A stretch of DNA of 64,000 bases from Oceanococcus sp964629015 (GTDB lineage: Bacteria; Pseudomonadota; Gammaproteobacteria; Nevskiales; Oceanococcaceae). Shown here in pieces: positions 9,391-17,088 of the stretch. The translations under genes were made by a program, and so were the position numbers. Below the pieces are notes generated by a model. That model did no database searches. It was not told the origin of the DNA and was given only the letters and a program-made list of their open reading frames with translations. Each line of letters begins with the position of its first letter. Position 1 is the first letter of the stretch. The stretch is taken from assembly GCA_964629015.1 (NCBI GenBank), contig CAZVMN010000001.1:248001-312000 (forward strand), in the 5' to 3' direction.

Positions 9391-10701
9391 TTACTTCCCG
9401 ATACAGAAGCTGGAGAAAATACGTCCGAGCAGTTCGTCGCTGTGAACTTGTCCTGTGATCTCGCCCAGTTCACGCTGACCCAAACGCAGTTCTTCCGCTG
9501 CGATATCGCCAGCCCCGGCATGCAGGCAACGACCCGCCTCTTCCAAATGCTGCCCCAAGCGAATCAGAGCATTGACGTGGCGCTCACGGGCACTGAAGTC
9601 GCTTTCCCCTTGATGGCCGAGCAACGCATCAACCAGGGTCTCGACGCCCGCGCCTGTGCGGGCCGAAAGGCTGATTTCACTGTGCTCCTCATCGCGCCAA
9701 CCTGTTGGCTCTGAGGTCAAATCGACTTTATTGTTCACCGTGATCACCCGGGCCGATGTTTTCGGTATCGGCGTGTCATCGACGTCCGGTGCGCGTATAC
9801 GCAAAAGAAAATCGGCTTGTGCGATGGCTTTTTGGGCGCGACGAACACCTTCTTGTTCGACCGGATCCGAACTGTCCCGCAAACCCGCTGTATCGATCAA
9901 AGTGACAGGAACACCGCGAAGTTGAACAGCGCTGCGCAGCACGTCGCGGGTGGTGCCAGGAATATCGCTGACTATGGCTGCGTCATCTTTGCTTAAGTAA
10001 TTGAGAAGACTAGATTTTCCGGCATTTGGAGCCCCCGCCAAAACGATCGTCAAACCTTGGCTGAGTTGAACGCCGTGACGTGCGCTCTGGAGCAAATCGC
10101 GATGTTCCACGTGGAGCGACTGCCAACGATCCAGCAGCTCGGGATCAGACAGAAAATCGATCTCTTCCTCAGGAAAATCGATAGCCGCCTCGAGACGCAT
10201 ACGCAGATCCAGCATGGCTTTATGCAGTGCATGACAGCGCTTGGAAAAGGCACCGCTCAGGCTGCGTTGTGCCGCACGCGCCGCTTGCATGGACCCCGCG
10301 GCGATCATATCGGCGATCGCTTCGGCCTGAACCAGATCCAGCTTGCCGTTATGAAATGCGCGTTCGGAGAATTCGCCAGGACGCGCTGGTCGGATCGCGT
10401 GCTCGCTGCACAGGCAATCCATCAGGCGGGTCAACAACCAGGGGCCGCCATGAATTTGAAACTCAACCACATCCTCGCCGGTAAAACTGTGCGGACCGGC
10501 GAAAGCGAGCAACACACCTTCGTCGATGATGTCGCCATCTTGATTGCGGAATCGGCAAAACGAGGCACGACCAACGGCCGGCGCGCGACCGCCCAAAGCT
10601 CGGGCGACCGCAAAGGCTTGCGGCCCGGAGACACGCACAATGCCAACACCGCCCTGACCGGCCGGCGTCGCAATCGCCGCAATGGTCTCGGACGGGATCA
10701 C
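9391..10701 (-). CDS. mnmE: tRNA uridine-5-carboxymethylaminomethyl(34) GTPase MnmE
   Basis: 436 residues, GTG start. With MnmG it installs the 5-carboxymethylaminomethyl group on U34 of certain tRNAs. The N-terminal folate-binding domain starts IAAIATPAGQGGVGIVRVSG; the helical domain contains an inserted G domain with Walker A GAPNAGKSSLLNYL, switch DIPGTTRD, G3 DTAGLRD and G4 NKVD. The C-terminus ends CIGK, the C-x-G-K motif that carries the essential Cys. Its neighbour yidC ends six bases upstream, the usual rpmH-rnpA-yidD-yidC-mnmE order. Its partner mnmG is not adjacent but about 33 kb away. A near-parS palindrome lies inside the gene (10104-10117). Confidence 0.97.
   Translation of the reverse strand: MIPSETIAAIATPAGQGGVGIVRVSGPQAFAVARALGGRAPAVGRASFCRFRNQDGDIIDEGVLLAFAGPHSFTGEDVVEFQIHGGPWLLTRLMDCLCSEHAIRPARPGEFSERAFHNGKLDLVQAEAIADMIAAGSMQAARAAQRSLSGAFSKRCHALHKAMLDLRMRLEAAIDFPEEEIDFLSDPELLDRWQSLHVEHRDLLQSARHGVQLSQGLTIVLAGAPNAGKSSLLNYLSKDDAAIVSDIPGTTRDVLRSAVQLRGVPVTLIDTAGLRDSSDPVEQEGVRRAQKAIAQADFLLRIRAPDVDDTPIPKTSARVITVNNKVDLTSEPTGWRDEEHSEISLSARTGAGVETLVDALLGHQGESDFSARERHVNALIRLGQHLEEAGRCLHAGAGDIAAEELRLGQRELGEITGQVHSDELLGRIFSSFCIGK
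10104..10117. promoter_or_regulatory. Possible parS-like site inside mnmE
   Basis: GTTCCACGTGGAGC differs at one position from the palindrome GTTCCACGTGGAAC described for pseudomonad parS. It lies about 4.5 kb from the putative oriC, on the opposite side to the two recF sites. The bases encode Leu-His-Val-Glu in MnmE, so coding constraint alone could explain them. Confidence 0.35.
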
Positions 10702-10707
10702 GGCAGG

Positions 10708-12438
10708 TCAGCGTTTCGTGGGCTTACCGTGTTCTTCGTGTTCCAGGCGCTTGGTGATCACCCATTGCTGAATGATGCCGACCAGATTGCTCACGAACCA
10801 GTACAACACCAAACCAGCCGGGAAGAAAGCGAAGAAAATCGCCAAACCAATCGGCATGATGGTCATGATGCGCTGCTGCATCGGCTCCATGGTCATCGCC
10901 TGACCGGAGAGCTTCTGTTGCAGATACATCGAAATGCCGAAAAGAACCGGCAGAACGTAGAACGGATCTGGGCTGGACAGATCATTGATCCACAATGCGA
11001 AGTCGGCTTGGCGCAGCTCCACCGACTCCAACAACACCCAGTACAAGGCGATAAATACAGGGAACTGCACCAGCATCGGCCAACAACCCGCCAACGGGTT
11101 AAAGCCTTCCTTCTTGTACAGATCCATCATCGCCTGATGCAGGCGCTCGCGATCGTCGGCGTAGCGTTCTTTGATCGACTGAATACGTGGCGCGAACTTC
11201 TTCATCCTCGCCATGGAACGGTATTGCGCCTCTGAGAGCTTGTAGAAGGCCAGCTTGATCAACAGCGTGAGCAAAATGATCGACCAACCCCAGTTGCCTG
11301 TCAGCCCGTGCAGCTTGTCCAGCACCCAGAACAGCGGCTGAGAAATGGGCGTGAGCAGACCGTAGTCGACGGTCAGCTCCAGACCTTTGGCTACAGTTTC
11401 AAGCTCTTGCTGCAGCTTGGGCCCCATGTACAGACGCAGATTGATCTCGCGGCCGGCTTGCGGTGCAACGTCAACACGCTCACCGACATACTCGCCAATA
11501 AATCCGAAACGCTTGCCTGGGCGAAGGTAGAAGCGGTTCAGCTCGGAGGGTTCGGGAAGTACGGCAGCAACGAAGTAGTGCTGCAACATGCCCATCCAGC
11601 CACCTTGCTGCTCCAACGTGACAGATTCCTTTTCCAGGTCGCCGGCATCGTATTTTTTGTATTTGTACTGGCCGTCGGAATCGCGGGTATAAACCGCAGC
11701 ACCGATGAAGCTTTTGATGAACGGCGGCTCTTCGCCGGCTTTGTTCGGGGTCCGCCACATACGCAGGTAGGGGCTGAGTTGGCGCTCTTGCTCATCGTCG
11801 TTGCTGACCCGATAGAGCAGATTGACCTCGTAACTGCCACGGGTAAAGCGATAAACCTTCTCAACGCTGAGGCCATCTGGCCCGGTCCAGCGCAGTGGCA
11901 CCACCAGATCCTGATCCTGCGGCCCCATCTGATAGACGTCGCGCTCAGCCTGGAACACCGTGGTGTGGTCGGGCGCCGATCCCACATTGCTGACCAAACC
12001 ACTCTGCAATACGAAGAAATGCGGCAACTCGTCATTCAGCAACGGCAACGGTTGATCGGGATGTGATTTGGCAATCGGGTAATCAAGCAGCTCAAGCCGA
12101 CGAATATCACCGCCCGCCAGATCAATGCTGACACGATAGACATCCGTTTGAATGTCAATGGTTTGACCTGGTTGAGCGGAAACAGCACCGGTGGAAGCGT
12201 CCGTATTGGCAGGGACATCACCCACACTGTCAGCGCTCGCTCCAAGAGATGGCACGCCTTCATCGTCGGACTGCGCTTGACGCTGGATCTCACCAGGCAC
12301 GCTGTCAGCCGGTGCCGACAACGGCGATGGCGTTGCCGCCTGAGCCTGTTGTTGCGGATAGTCCTTCTGCCACGCTTGGTACATCAGGAACAACACGCCC
12401 GCCAAAGTGGCGAACAGGACCATGCGGAGATTTTCCAT
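10708..12438 (-). CDS. yidC: Membrane protein insertase YidC (Oxa1 family)
   Basis: About 576 residues from the ATG at 12438 (MENLRMVLFATLAGVL), which matches the family N-terminus; a GTG at 12480 would add 14 residues inside yidD and is less likely. The protein has an N-terminal membrane anchor, a Gln/Ala/Ser linker, the periplasmic beta-sandwich domain of Gram-negative YidC (~85-350) and the conserved C-terminal membrane core beginning LTGNWGWSIILLTLLIKLAFYKLS with QYRSMARMKKFAPRIQ and FNPLAGCWPMLVQFPVFIALYWVL. It inserts and folds inner-membrane proteins with or without SecYEG. It ends in a basic tail (KRLEHEEHGKPTKR). Confidence 0.97.
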   Translation of the reverse strand: MENLRMVLFATLAGVLFLMYQAWQKDYPQQQAQAATPSPLSAPADSVPGEIQRQAQSDDEGVPSLGASADSVGDVPANTDASTGAVSAQPGQTIDIQTDVYRVSIDLAGGDIRRLELLDYPIAKSHPDQPLPLLNDELPHFFVLQSGLVSNVGSAPDHTTVFQAERDVYQMGPQDQDLVVPLRWTGPDGLSVEKVYRFTRGSYEVNLLYRVSNDDEQERQLSPYLRMWRTPNKAGEEPPFIKSFIGAAVYTRDSDGQYKYKKYDAGDLEKESVTLEQQGGWMGMLQHYFVAAVLPEPSELNRFYLRPGKRFGFIGEYVGERVDVAPQAGREINLRLYMGPKLQQELETVAKGLELTVDYGLLTPISQPLFWVLDKLHGLTGNWGWSIILLTLLIKLAFYKLSEAQYRSMARMKKFAPRIQSIKERYADDRERLHQAMMDLYKKEGFNPLAGCWPMLVQFPVFIALYWVLLESVELRQADFALWINDLSSPDPFYVLPVLFGISMYLQQKLSGQAMTMEPMQQRIMTIMPIGLAIFFAFFPAGLVLYWFVSNLVGIIQQWVITKRLEHEEHGKPTKR

Positions 12439-12454
12439 TTTCGTCGGAGCCGAT

Positions 12455-12688
12455 TTATTCCGGGACCGGGTCGTGCCCACCTGGGCAACCCGGATGACAG
12501 CGAATGATGCGCTTAGAGCTCAGCACCACACCACGAACCAACCCGTGCCGCTGTAACGCTTCTATAGCGTACTGCGAACATGTGGGATGGAAGCGGCAAC
12601 GTGGCGGCAGCAAGGGGCTGATCACCACCCGGTAAAGCTTGATGAGCGCAATGAGTGGGTATTTTAATGCGTTGCCAAGCGTAACCAT
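12455..12688 (-). CDS. yidD: Membrane protein insertion efficiency factor YidD
   Basis: 77 residues, with the family signature ALIKLYRVVISPLLPPRCRFHPTCSQYAIEAL and a Cys-containing C-terminal part. YidD is a small membrane-associated protein that helps YidC-dependent insertion. The ATG lies 25 bases inside the 3' end of rnpA, and the stop lies 16 bases before the yidC ATG, the usual tightly packed arrangement. Confidence 0.95.
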   Translation of the reverse strand: MVTLGNALKYPLIALIKLYRVVISPLLPPRCRFHPTCSQYAIEALQRHGLVRGVVLSSKRIIRCHPGCPGGHDPVPE

Positions 12689-12978
12689 AGGGCCTCGAGC
12701 CGATTGCTCATATCCTCCGGTACGCCGCGGACTTTTCCACCACGCAATGTAACAACGACATCAAGCGGCGGTAGCTGCGCCGCTTGATGTCGAAAAGATT
12801 CGCGAATCACGCGTTTCACGCGATTGCGATCCACCGCACGCGGCAGAATACGTTTGGCAATGGCCAGTCCGAGGCGGGCGTGCCCCGCGTCAGACGGCGC
12901 ACAAACGATCTGCAAAGACCCCGCGGAAATTCGACGCCCTTGGCGAAAGACTCGCGTAAACTCATCGGGCCGGGTCAA
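12664..12978 (-). CDS. rnpA: Ribonuclease P protein component
   Basis: The protein cofactor of RNase P, which helps the catalytic RNA mature tRNA 5' ends. The RNR signature is present as AVDRNRVKRVIRESFR, with GLAIAKRILPRAV before it. The first usable start in frame is TTG 12978, giving 104 residues beginning M-TRPDEFTRVFRQGRR. The codons just upstream, down to a stop at 13018-13020, read QSYTVFAFPRTCR. This matches the normal RnpA N-terminus (AFPRELRL in E. coli), but none of them is ATG, GTG, TTG or CTG. Either the gene uses TTG and has lost the FPR segment, or initiation or the sequence is unusual here. It lies 53 bases after rpmH. Confidence 0.9.
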   Translation of the reverse strand: MTRPDEFTRVFRQGRRISAGSLQIVCAPSDAGHARLGLAIAKRILPRAVDRNRVKRVIRESFRHQAAQLPPLDVVVTLRGGKVRGVPEDMSNRLEALWLRLATH

Positions 12979-13031
12979 CCGGCAAGTGCGGGGGAAAGCG
13001 AAAACGGTGTAACTCTGTCAGCGTGGGCCGA

Positions 13032-13166
13032 TTAGACGGTCAGGTTATGACGGCCCTTGGCACGCCGAGCGTTAATGACGCGACGACCGCCTTTGGTTGC
13101 CATGCGGGCACGGAAACCATGGGTACGCTTACGCTTAATAACGCTGGGTTGGAAGGTGCGTTTCAT
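13032..13166 (-). CDS. rpmH: 50S ribosomal protein L34
   Basis: 44 residues, beginning MKRTFQPSVIKRKRTHGFR and ending GRHNLTV, a standard L34 length and very basic composition. It is the first gene of the minus-strand rpmH-rnpA-yidD-yidC-mnmE block and is divergent from dnaA. A good promoter lies about 37 bases upstream. Confidence 0.97.
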   Translation of the reverse strand: MKRTFQPSVIKRKRTHGFRARMATKGGRRVINARRAKGRHNLTV

Positions 13167-13202
13167 GATTGAATACTCTTTTTTAAGGTACTGAACCGGT
13201 GA

Positions 13203-13232
13203 ATTTTAGCGGTCAGACAATGCTTAACGCAA
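13203..13232 (-). promoter_or_regulatory. Probable sigma70 promoter of rpmH
   Basis: Read on the minus strand: -35 TTGCGT (13232-13227), an 18-base spacer and -10 TAAAAT (13208-13203). The predicted start would be about 30 bases before the rpmH ATG. A second -35-like TTGACA lies further upstream on the same strand. Confidence 0.5.
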
Positions 13233-13249
13233 GTCATTCTTAGCGTTAA
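13224..13249. repeat. Inverted repeat between rpmH and dnaA
   Basis: TTAACGC (13224-13230) and GCGTTAA (13243-13249) are perfect 7-base arms with a 12-base spacer. The left arm overlaps the -35 of the proposed rpmH promoter. The repeat sits in the shared rpmH/dnaA control region, so it may be an operator. The identity of any regulator is unknown. Confidence 0.35.
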
Positions 13250-13302
13250 CCTGCACTGTCAAAACACTTTTTTCCTCAGCAACCCAAGACCTTTGCAACG
13301 TT

Positions 13303-14613
13303 GTGACTGAATCGATCTGGAACAAAACCATCCGATGGCTGGAATCTGACCTCTCGGAAACCGACATCAACACCTGGCTGAGACCACTGAAAGGCGTCAA
13401 TCACGGCCAGTGGTTTGAATTGATTGCGCCCAATCAAGTTGTGCTGGAACAGGTCAAAGGACGCTATCAGGATCGCATCTTTGAAACCTTGCGTGACATC
13501 ACCGGCGGCCGTATCCAGGAGGTTCGCATCAAAGTCGGCGACGATGCGGAGGAACCGGCAAAAAAGACCTCCAGTGCACGCAATCCGTTTCAGGGCAGCC
13601 GCCTCAACGCCAAATACGTGTTCGACAACTTCGTTCGCGGGCAATCCAACCAAATTGCCAAAGCCGCCGCCGAACAAGTCGCCGCCAACCCAGGCCAAGC
13701 CTACAACCCCCTGTTGATCTGCGGCAGCACCGGTCTTGGGAAAACGCATCTCATGCATGCAATCGGCAACGCCTTGCGCGAAACCAACCCGAATTTTCGC
13801 GTGGTTTTTCTTGCCGTTGAGCGCTTTGTCCACGATATGGTCAACGCACTACGCCACGACCGAATCAACGAATTCAAAGACTTCTATCGCACGGTCAACA
13901 CACTCCTGATTGACGATATCCATCTTTTCGCCAACAAAGAGCGAACACAGGAGGAGTTTTTCCATACGTTCAACGCGTTGTTGGAAGATGGCCATCAGAT
14001 TGTCATGACCAGTGACAAGTACCCACGCGAGCTCGACGGCATCGATGAACGCCTCAAGAGCCGCTTTGCAGGCGGCATGACGGTCTTTGTAGAACCACCT
14101 GAGCTGGAAACGCGAGCCGCTATTCTTCTGAAAAAGGCCGAGCTCGAGAACATTCAGCTCAATGAAGATGTCGCGTTCTTTGTAGCTGAGCGCATCCGCT
14201 CACATGTCCGCGAACTGGAAGCCGCGCTGAAGACCCTAAAAGCCAATCACATCGTGACGGGCGACCCGATCACCGTGGACTTTGCACGCATGGCTTTGCG
14301 TCACATGCTGAGCTCTCACGACAAAGTCATCACCATCGAGAACATCCAAAAGAAAGTCTCGGACTTCTACGGTATCCGGCGTGACGATTTGATCTCCAAA
14401 AGTCGCCGGCAAACCGTTGCACGACCGCGTCAGATCGCCATGGCGCTGTGTAAAGAGCTAACCCGGCACAGCCTACCTGAGATTGGTGACGCCTTTGGTG
14501 GTCGTGACCACACGACCGTGCTCCACGCCTGCCGCAAGGTGACCGAACTGCGTCAGAACCAGCATCAAATTGAAGAGGATTTCAAAACCCTGCTACGAAG
14601 CTTGAATCAGTAG
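13303..14613 (+). CDS. dnaA: Chromosomal replication initiator DnaA
   Basis: 436 residues from GTG 13303. Domain I (SIWNKTIRWLESDLSETDINTWLRPL) mediates self-association and DnaB contact. Domain II is a short linker (~85-105). Domain III is the AAA+ module with Walker A GSTGLGKTHLMHA, Walker B LLIDDIHLF and sensor/arginine-finger elements (RLKSRFAGG). Domain IV has the DNA-binding signature GGRDHTTVLHACRKV. It opens oriC by binding TTATCCACA boxes, two perfect copies of which lie just after the gene. No clear Shine-Dalgarno sequence precedes the GTG. Confidence 0.98.
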   Translation: MTESIWNKTIRWLESDLSETDINTWLRPLKGVNHGQWFELIAPNQVVLEQVKGRYQDRIFETLRDITGGRIQEVRIKVGDDAEEPAKKTSSARNPFQGSRLNAKYVFDNFVRGQSNQIAKAAAEQVAANPGQAYNPLLICGSTGLGKTHLMHAIGNALRETNPNFRVVFLAVERFVHDMVNALRHDRINEFKDFYRTVNTLLIDDIHLFANKERTQEEFFHTFNALLEDGHQIVMTSDKYPRELDGIDERLKSRFAGGMTVFVEPPELETRAAILLKKAELENIQLNEDVAFFVAERIRSHVRELEAALKTLKANHIVTGDPITVDFARMALRHMLSSHDKVITIENIQKKVSDFYGIRRDDLISKSRRQTVARPRQIAMALCKELTRHSLPEIGDAFGGRDHTTVLHACRKVTELRQNQHQIEEDFKTLLRSLNQ

Positions 14614-14855
14614 GGGTTAACTTATAAACAAAGCTGTGGATAAGCGATGGACAACACAAAAGCGGCAAAACTGTACAATTCACAACACAGCTTATCCACA
14701 GATGACAAGGGTCTTTTTCCGGTCATGTAAGCACATCTTGGCCAGATAAGAAAATCATTTAAAATCAAAACCTTATACTAGTTGTCCACAAGGCAAGCCG
14801 GCGCCTATAACAATAATAACAACAAGATAAGGAAGATATATTTATATTAATTAAG
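14614..14855. other. Candidate replication origin (oriC) between dnaA and dnaN
   Basis: This 242-base gap contains two perfect DnaA boxes in opposite orientation: TGTGGATAA at 14635-14643 (reverse) and TTATCCACA at 14692-14700 (forward). A near-match TTGTCCACA lies at 14782-14790. Two AT-rich tracts flank the third box (about 14741-14780 and 14806-14855), and the second is nearly all A/T up to the dnaN start, as expected for an unwinding element. Placement between dnaA and dnaN matches oriC in many bacteria. The nearby parS sites support the assignment. Confidence 0.75.
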
Positions 14856-15956
14856 ATGAAGTTCAGCGCAAACCGAGACGACGTACTCTCAACTCTTCAA
14901 GCCATCATTGGTGTAGTCGAGCGGCGCCAGACTATGCCCGTGTTATCCAACGTTCTGCTTGAGCTTGATGACAATCAGCTCCGGATGACCGGTACCGATT
15001 TGGAACTGGAACTTCGTGCCGACACCCTGGTTCATGGTGAAGCCTCCGGACGCACAACGGTCCCGGCACGAAAACTCCACGATATTTGCCGAGGGTTGCC
15101 TGAAGGATCTGATCTTCAATTCCAAATGGATGGAAATCGGCTTCGGGTACGCAGCGGTCGAAGCAAATTTCTACTGGCGACCTTGCCCGCAGAAGAATTC
15201 CCAGCGCAAGATGATCTGGACGCCAGCCGCCAACTCACATTGACGCGCCAACAGCTGTCAGAACTGATTCAACGAACACAGTTCGCGATGGCCCAGCAAG
15301 ACGTCCGTTTCTATCTCAACGGGCTTTATTTTGAATTCGCGGATTCCGTGATTCGGAGTGTTGCAACCGATGGCCACCGTCTGGCAATGGCTGAAGTCGA
15401 GGTTGCTGCAGGCGAGATTGAGAAAACCAGCATCATCGTTCCTCGCAAAGGTGTCACCGAGTTGCAGCGCTTGTTGGGAGCAGGAAGCAGTGATTTGCAA
15501 TTCAACTTCACAGACAATGCGCTACAAATCCACCTTGGCAATATTCGACTCACCAGCAAATTGATCGAAGGGCGCTTCCCGGATTACGAACGCGTCATTC
15601 CTACGCAAAGCGACAAGTGGGTAACCGGTGATCGTGATGAGCTGCGTTCTGCGTTGCAGCGTGCCGCAATTCTGTCGAACGAGAAATTTCGCGGTGTTCG
15701 GCTATTGCTGGAAGACCGGTCGCTGAAATTGCAAACGCACAATCCTGAGCACGAAGAAGCAGAAGAAGAATTGGAAGTCGAATACGTGGGTGAGAAACTC
15801 AGTATTGGCTTCAACGTAAACTACCTTCTCGATGCGCTTTCCGCCTTGACCACTGACCAGTACAGCTTGGGTTTGTCATCAGCAGATCACAGCGGGCTGT
15901 TGTTGGAACCGGGCAATGATCAGTGCAAATACGTCATCATGCCGATGAGGTTGTAG
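14856..15956 (+). CDS. dnaN: DNA polymerase III beta subunit (sliding clamp)
   Basis: 366 residues, the normal length for the E. coli-type clamp, beginning MKFSANRDDVLSTLQAIIGVVERRQTMPVLSNVLLEL and ending with the conserved YVIMPMRL. Three clamp domains are expected, and the homodimer encircles DNA and tethers polymerases. It follows the candidate oriC and precedes recF by 28 bases. The translation start has only a weak ribosome-binding site in very AT-rich DNA. Confidence 0.98.
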   Translation: MKFSANRDDVLSTLQAIIGVVERRQTMPVLSNVLLELDDNQLRMTGTDLELELRADTLVHGEASGRTTVPARKLHDICRGLPEGSDLQFQMDGNRLRVRSGRSKFLLATLPAEEFPAQDDLDASRQLTLTRQQLSELIQRTQFAMAQQDVRFYLNGLYFEFADSVIRSVATDGHRLAMAEVEVAAGEIEKTSIIVPRKGVTELQRLLGAGSSDLQFNFTDNALQIHLGNIRLTSKLIEGRFPDYERVIPTQSDKWVTGDRDELRSALQRAAILSNEKFRGVRLLLEDRSLKLQTHNPEHEEAEEELEVEYVGEKLSIGFNVNYLLDALSALTTDQYSLGLSSADHSGLLLEPGNDQCKYVIMPMRL

Positions 15957-15984
15957 AAACCGCGTCACGTCGGCGAATTGCCAG

Positions 15985-17061
15985 GTGCATCTGGATTCAC
16001 TCAGCATTCAAGGTCTCAGATGCCTGGAGCGTGTTGATCTCGCACTCGATGCTAAACGGAATGTCATCGTTGGAGATAACGGCGCAGGCAAAACCAGTGT
16101 CTTGGAAGCGGTCTACTTGCTGGGTCGAGGGCACAGTTTTCGGACCGCGAATTCACGACGCTTGATTCGCGACGGCGACACGCAATGCGTCGTGCGAGCA
16201 AATTTTGTAGACGGCCAAAAGCGCTTACCTGCAGGGATACTGAAAACAGCCGACACGACGCGTGTGAAGTTGGGGAACGATGCCGGAGTCAAGCTAAGTG
16301 ATCTGGCCCGAGCATGCCCCGTTCTGGTTCTGGAACCTGGACAACACCGGCTGATAGAAGATGGCCCTGTGCTTCGGCGGCGATTTCTCGATTGGTCAGT
16401 GTTTCACGTGGAACAGGGGTATCACGCCGAGTGGAAACGGTTCTCGCGCGCACTCAAACAGCGAAACGCTTTATTGCGGACCGGCCAACGGCAGCTTCTA
16501 CCCAGCTGGACGCGTGAGCTCGTAGACTCAGCGCAAAGGGTTAACAACCACAGGCAACAGATTTTCGATGAGCTTCTCCCCATAATCAGTCATTTGATTG
16601 ACCAATTTCTGGGCGAGCAACACTCGCTGAGTATTCAGTATCGATCGGGTTGGAATGCAGAGAGCAGCTTGGAAGAGCAGCTGGCTAAGCAGCTGACACA
16701 AGACTTGGAACGTGGGTTTACGCAAAGCGGGCCTCATAGGGCTGAAATACGCGTGGTGTCGGCACGGCATGCTGCGAAAGACAGCCTGTCACGCGGTCAG
16801 CAGAAGCTTCTCATTACCGCGATGCTTCTCGGCCAGGCACAGCACTTTGCTGCACGTAAGGCGATCTCCCCCGTCTTACTGATCGATGACCTCGGCTCTG
16901 AACTGGGGCAGAAAGCGCGCGAAACCTTGTACGGATTTATCAGTGAATACCCCGGTCAGGTTCTGGTGACGGGCTTGGATGTCGAACACATTCCATCGTC
17001 GTGGACCGATCAGGCCAAAATGTTTCACGTGAAACATGGCGTCGTGAAACCAATGGTATAA
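15985..17061 (+). CDS. recF: DNA replication and repair protein RecF
   Basis: 358 residues, GTG start. An SMC/ABC-like ATPase of the RecFOR pathway that helps load RecA on gapped DNA. Walker A is GDNGAGKTSVLEAV. The ABC signature region reads SRGQQKLL and Walker B reads LLIDDLGSELG, all near the expected positions. Two parS-type palindromes lie inside the coding sequence, at 16400-16415 (encoding VFHVEQ) and 17021-17036 (encoding MFHVKH), the second just before the stop. The gyrB start follows 27 bases downstream. Confidence 0.97.
   Translation: MHLDSLSIQGLRCLERVDLALDAKRNVIVGDNGAGKTSVLEAVYLLGRGHSFRTANSRRLIRDGDTQCVVRANFVDGQKRLPAGILKTADTTRVKLGNDAGVKLSDLARACPVLVLEPGQHRLIEDGPVLRRRFLDWSVFHVEQGYHAEWKRFSRALKQRNALLRTGQRQLLPSWTRELVDSAQRVNNHRQQIFDELLPIISHLIDQFLGEQHSLSIQYRSGWNAESSLEEQLAKQLTQDLERGFTQSGPHRAEIRVVSARHAAKDSLSRGQQKLLITAMLLGQAQHFAARKAISPVLLIDDLGSELGQKARETLYGFISEYPGQVLVTGLDVEHIPSSWTDQAKMFHVKHGVVKPMV
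16400..16415. promoter_or_regulatory. parS centromere-like site 1 (in recF)
   Basis: TGTTTCACGTGGAACA on the plus strand; the complementary strand reads TGTTCCACGTGAAACA, an exact fit to the parS consensus TGTTNCACGTGAAACA known from B. subtilis Spo0J/ParB. It lies about 1.6 kb from the candidate oriC. Confidence 0.8.
17021..17036. promoter_or_regulatory. parS centromere-like site 2 (3' end of recF)
   Basis: TGTTTCACGTGAAACA is a perfect 16-base palindrome and an exact parS consensus. It is 621 bases from site 1 and 25 bases before the recF stop codon. ParB should bind here and recruit ParA/SMC for origin segregation. The parA and parB genes themselves are not in this window. Confidence 0.88.
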
Positions 17062-17088
17062 TTTGTTTTTGCAAGGGTTTTTGGTCGA

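Noticed and set aside
10057..11235. 392-codon open frame on the plus strand opposite mnmE and yidC
   Set aside because: Antisense to both genes, Arg/His/Gln-rich, no domain.
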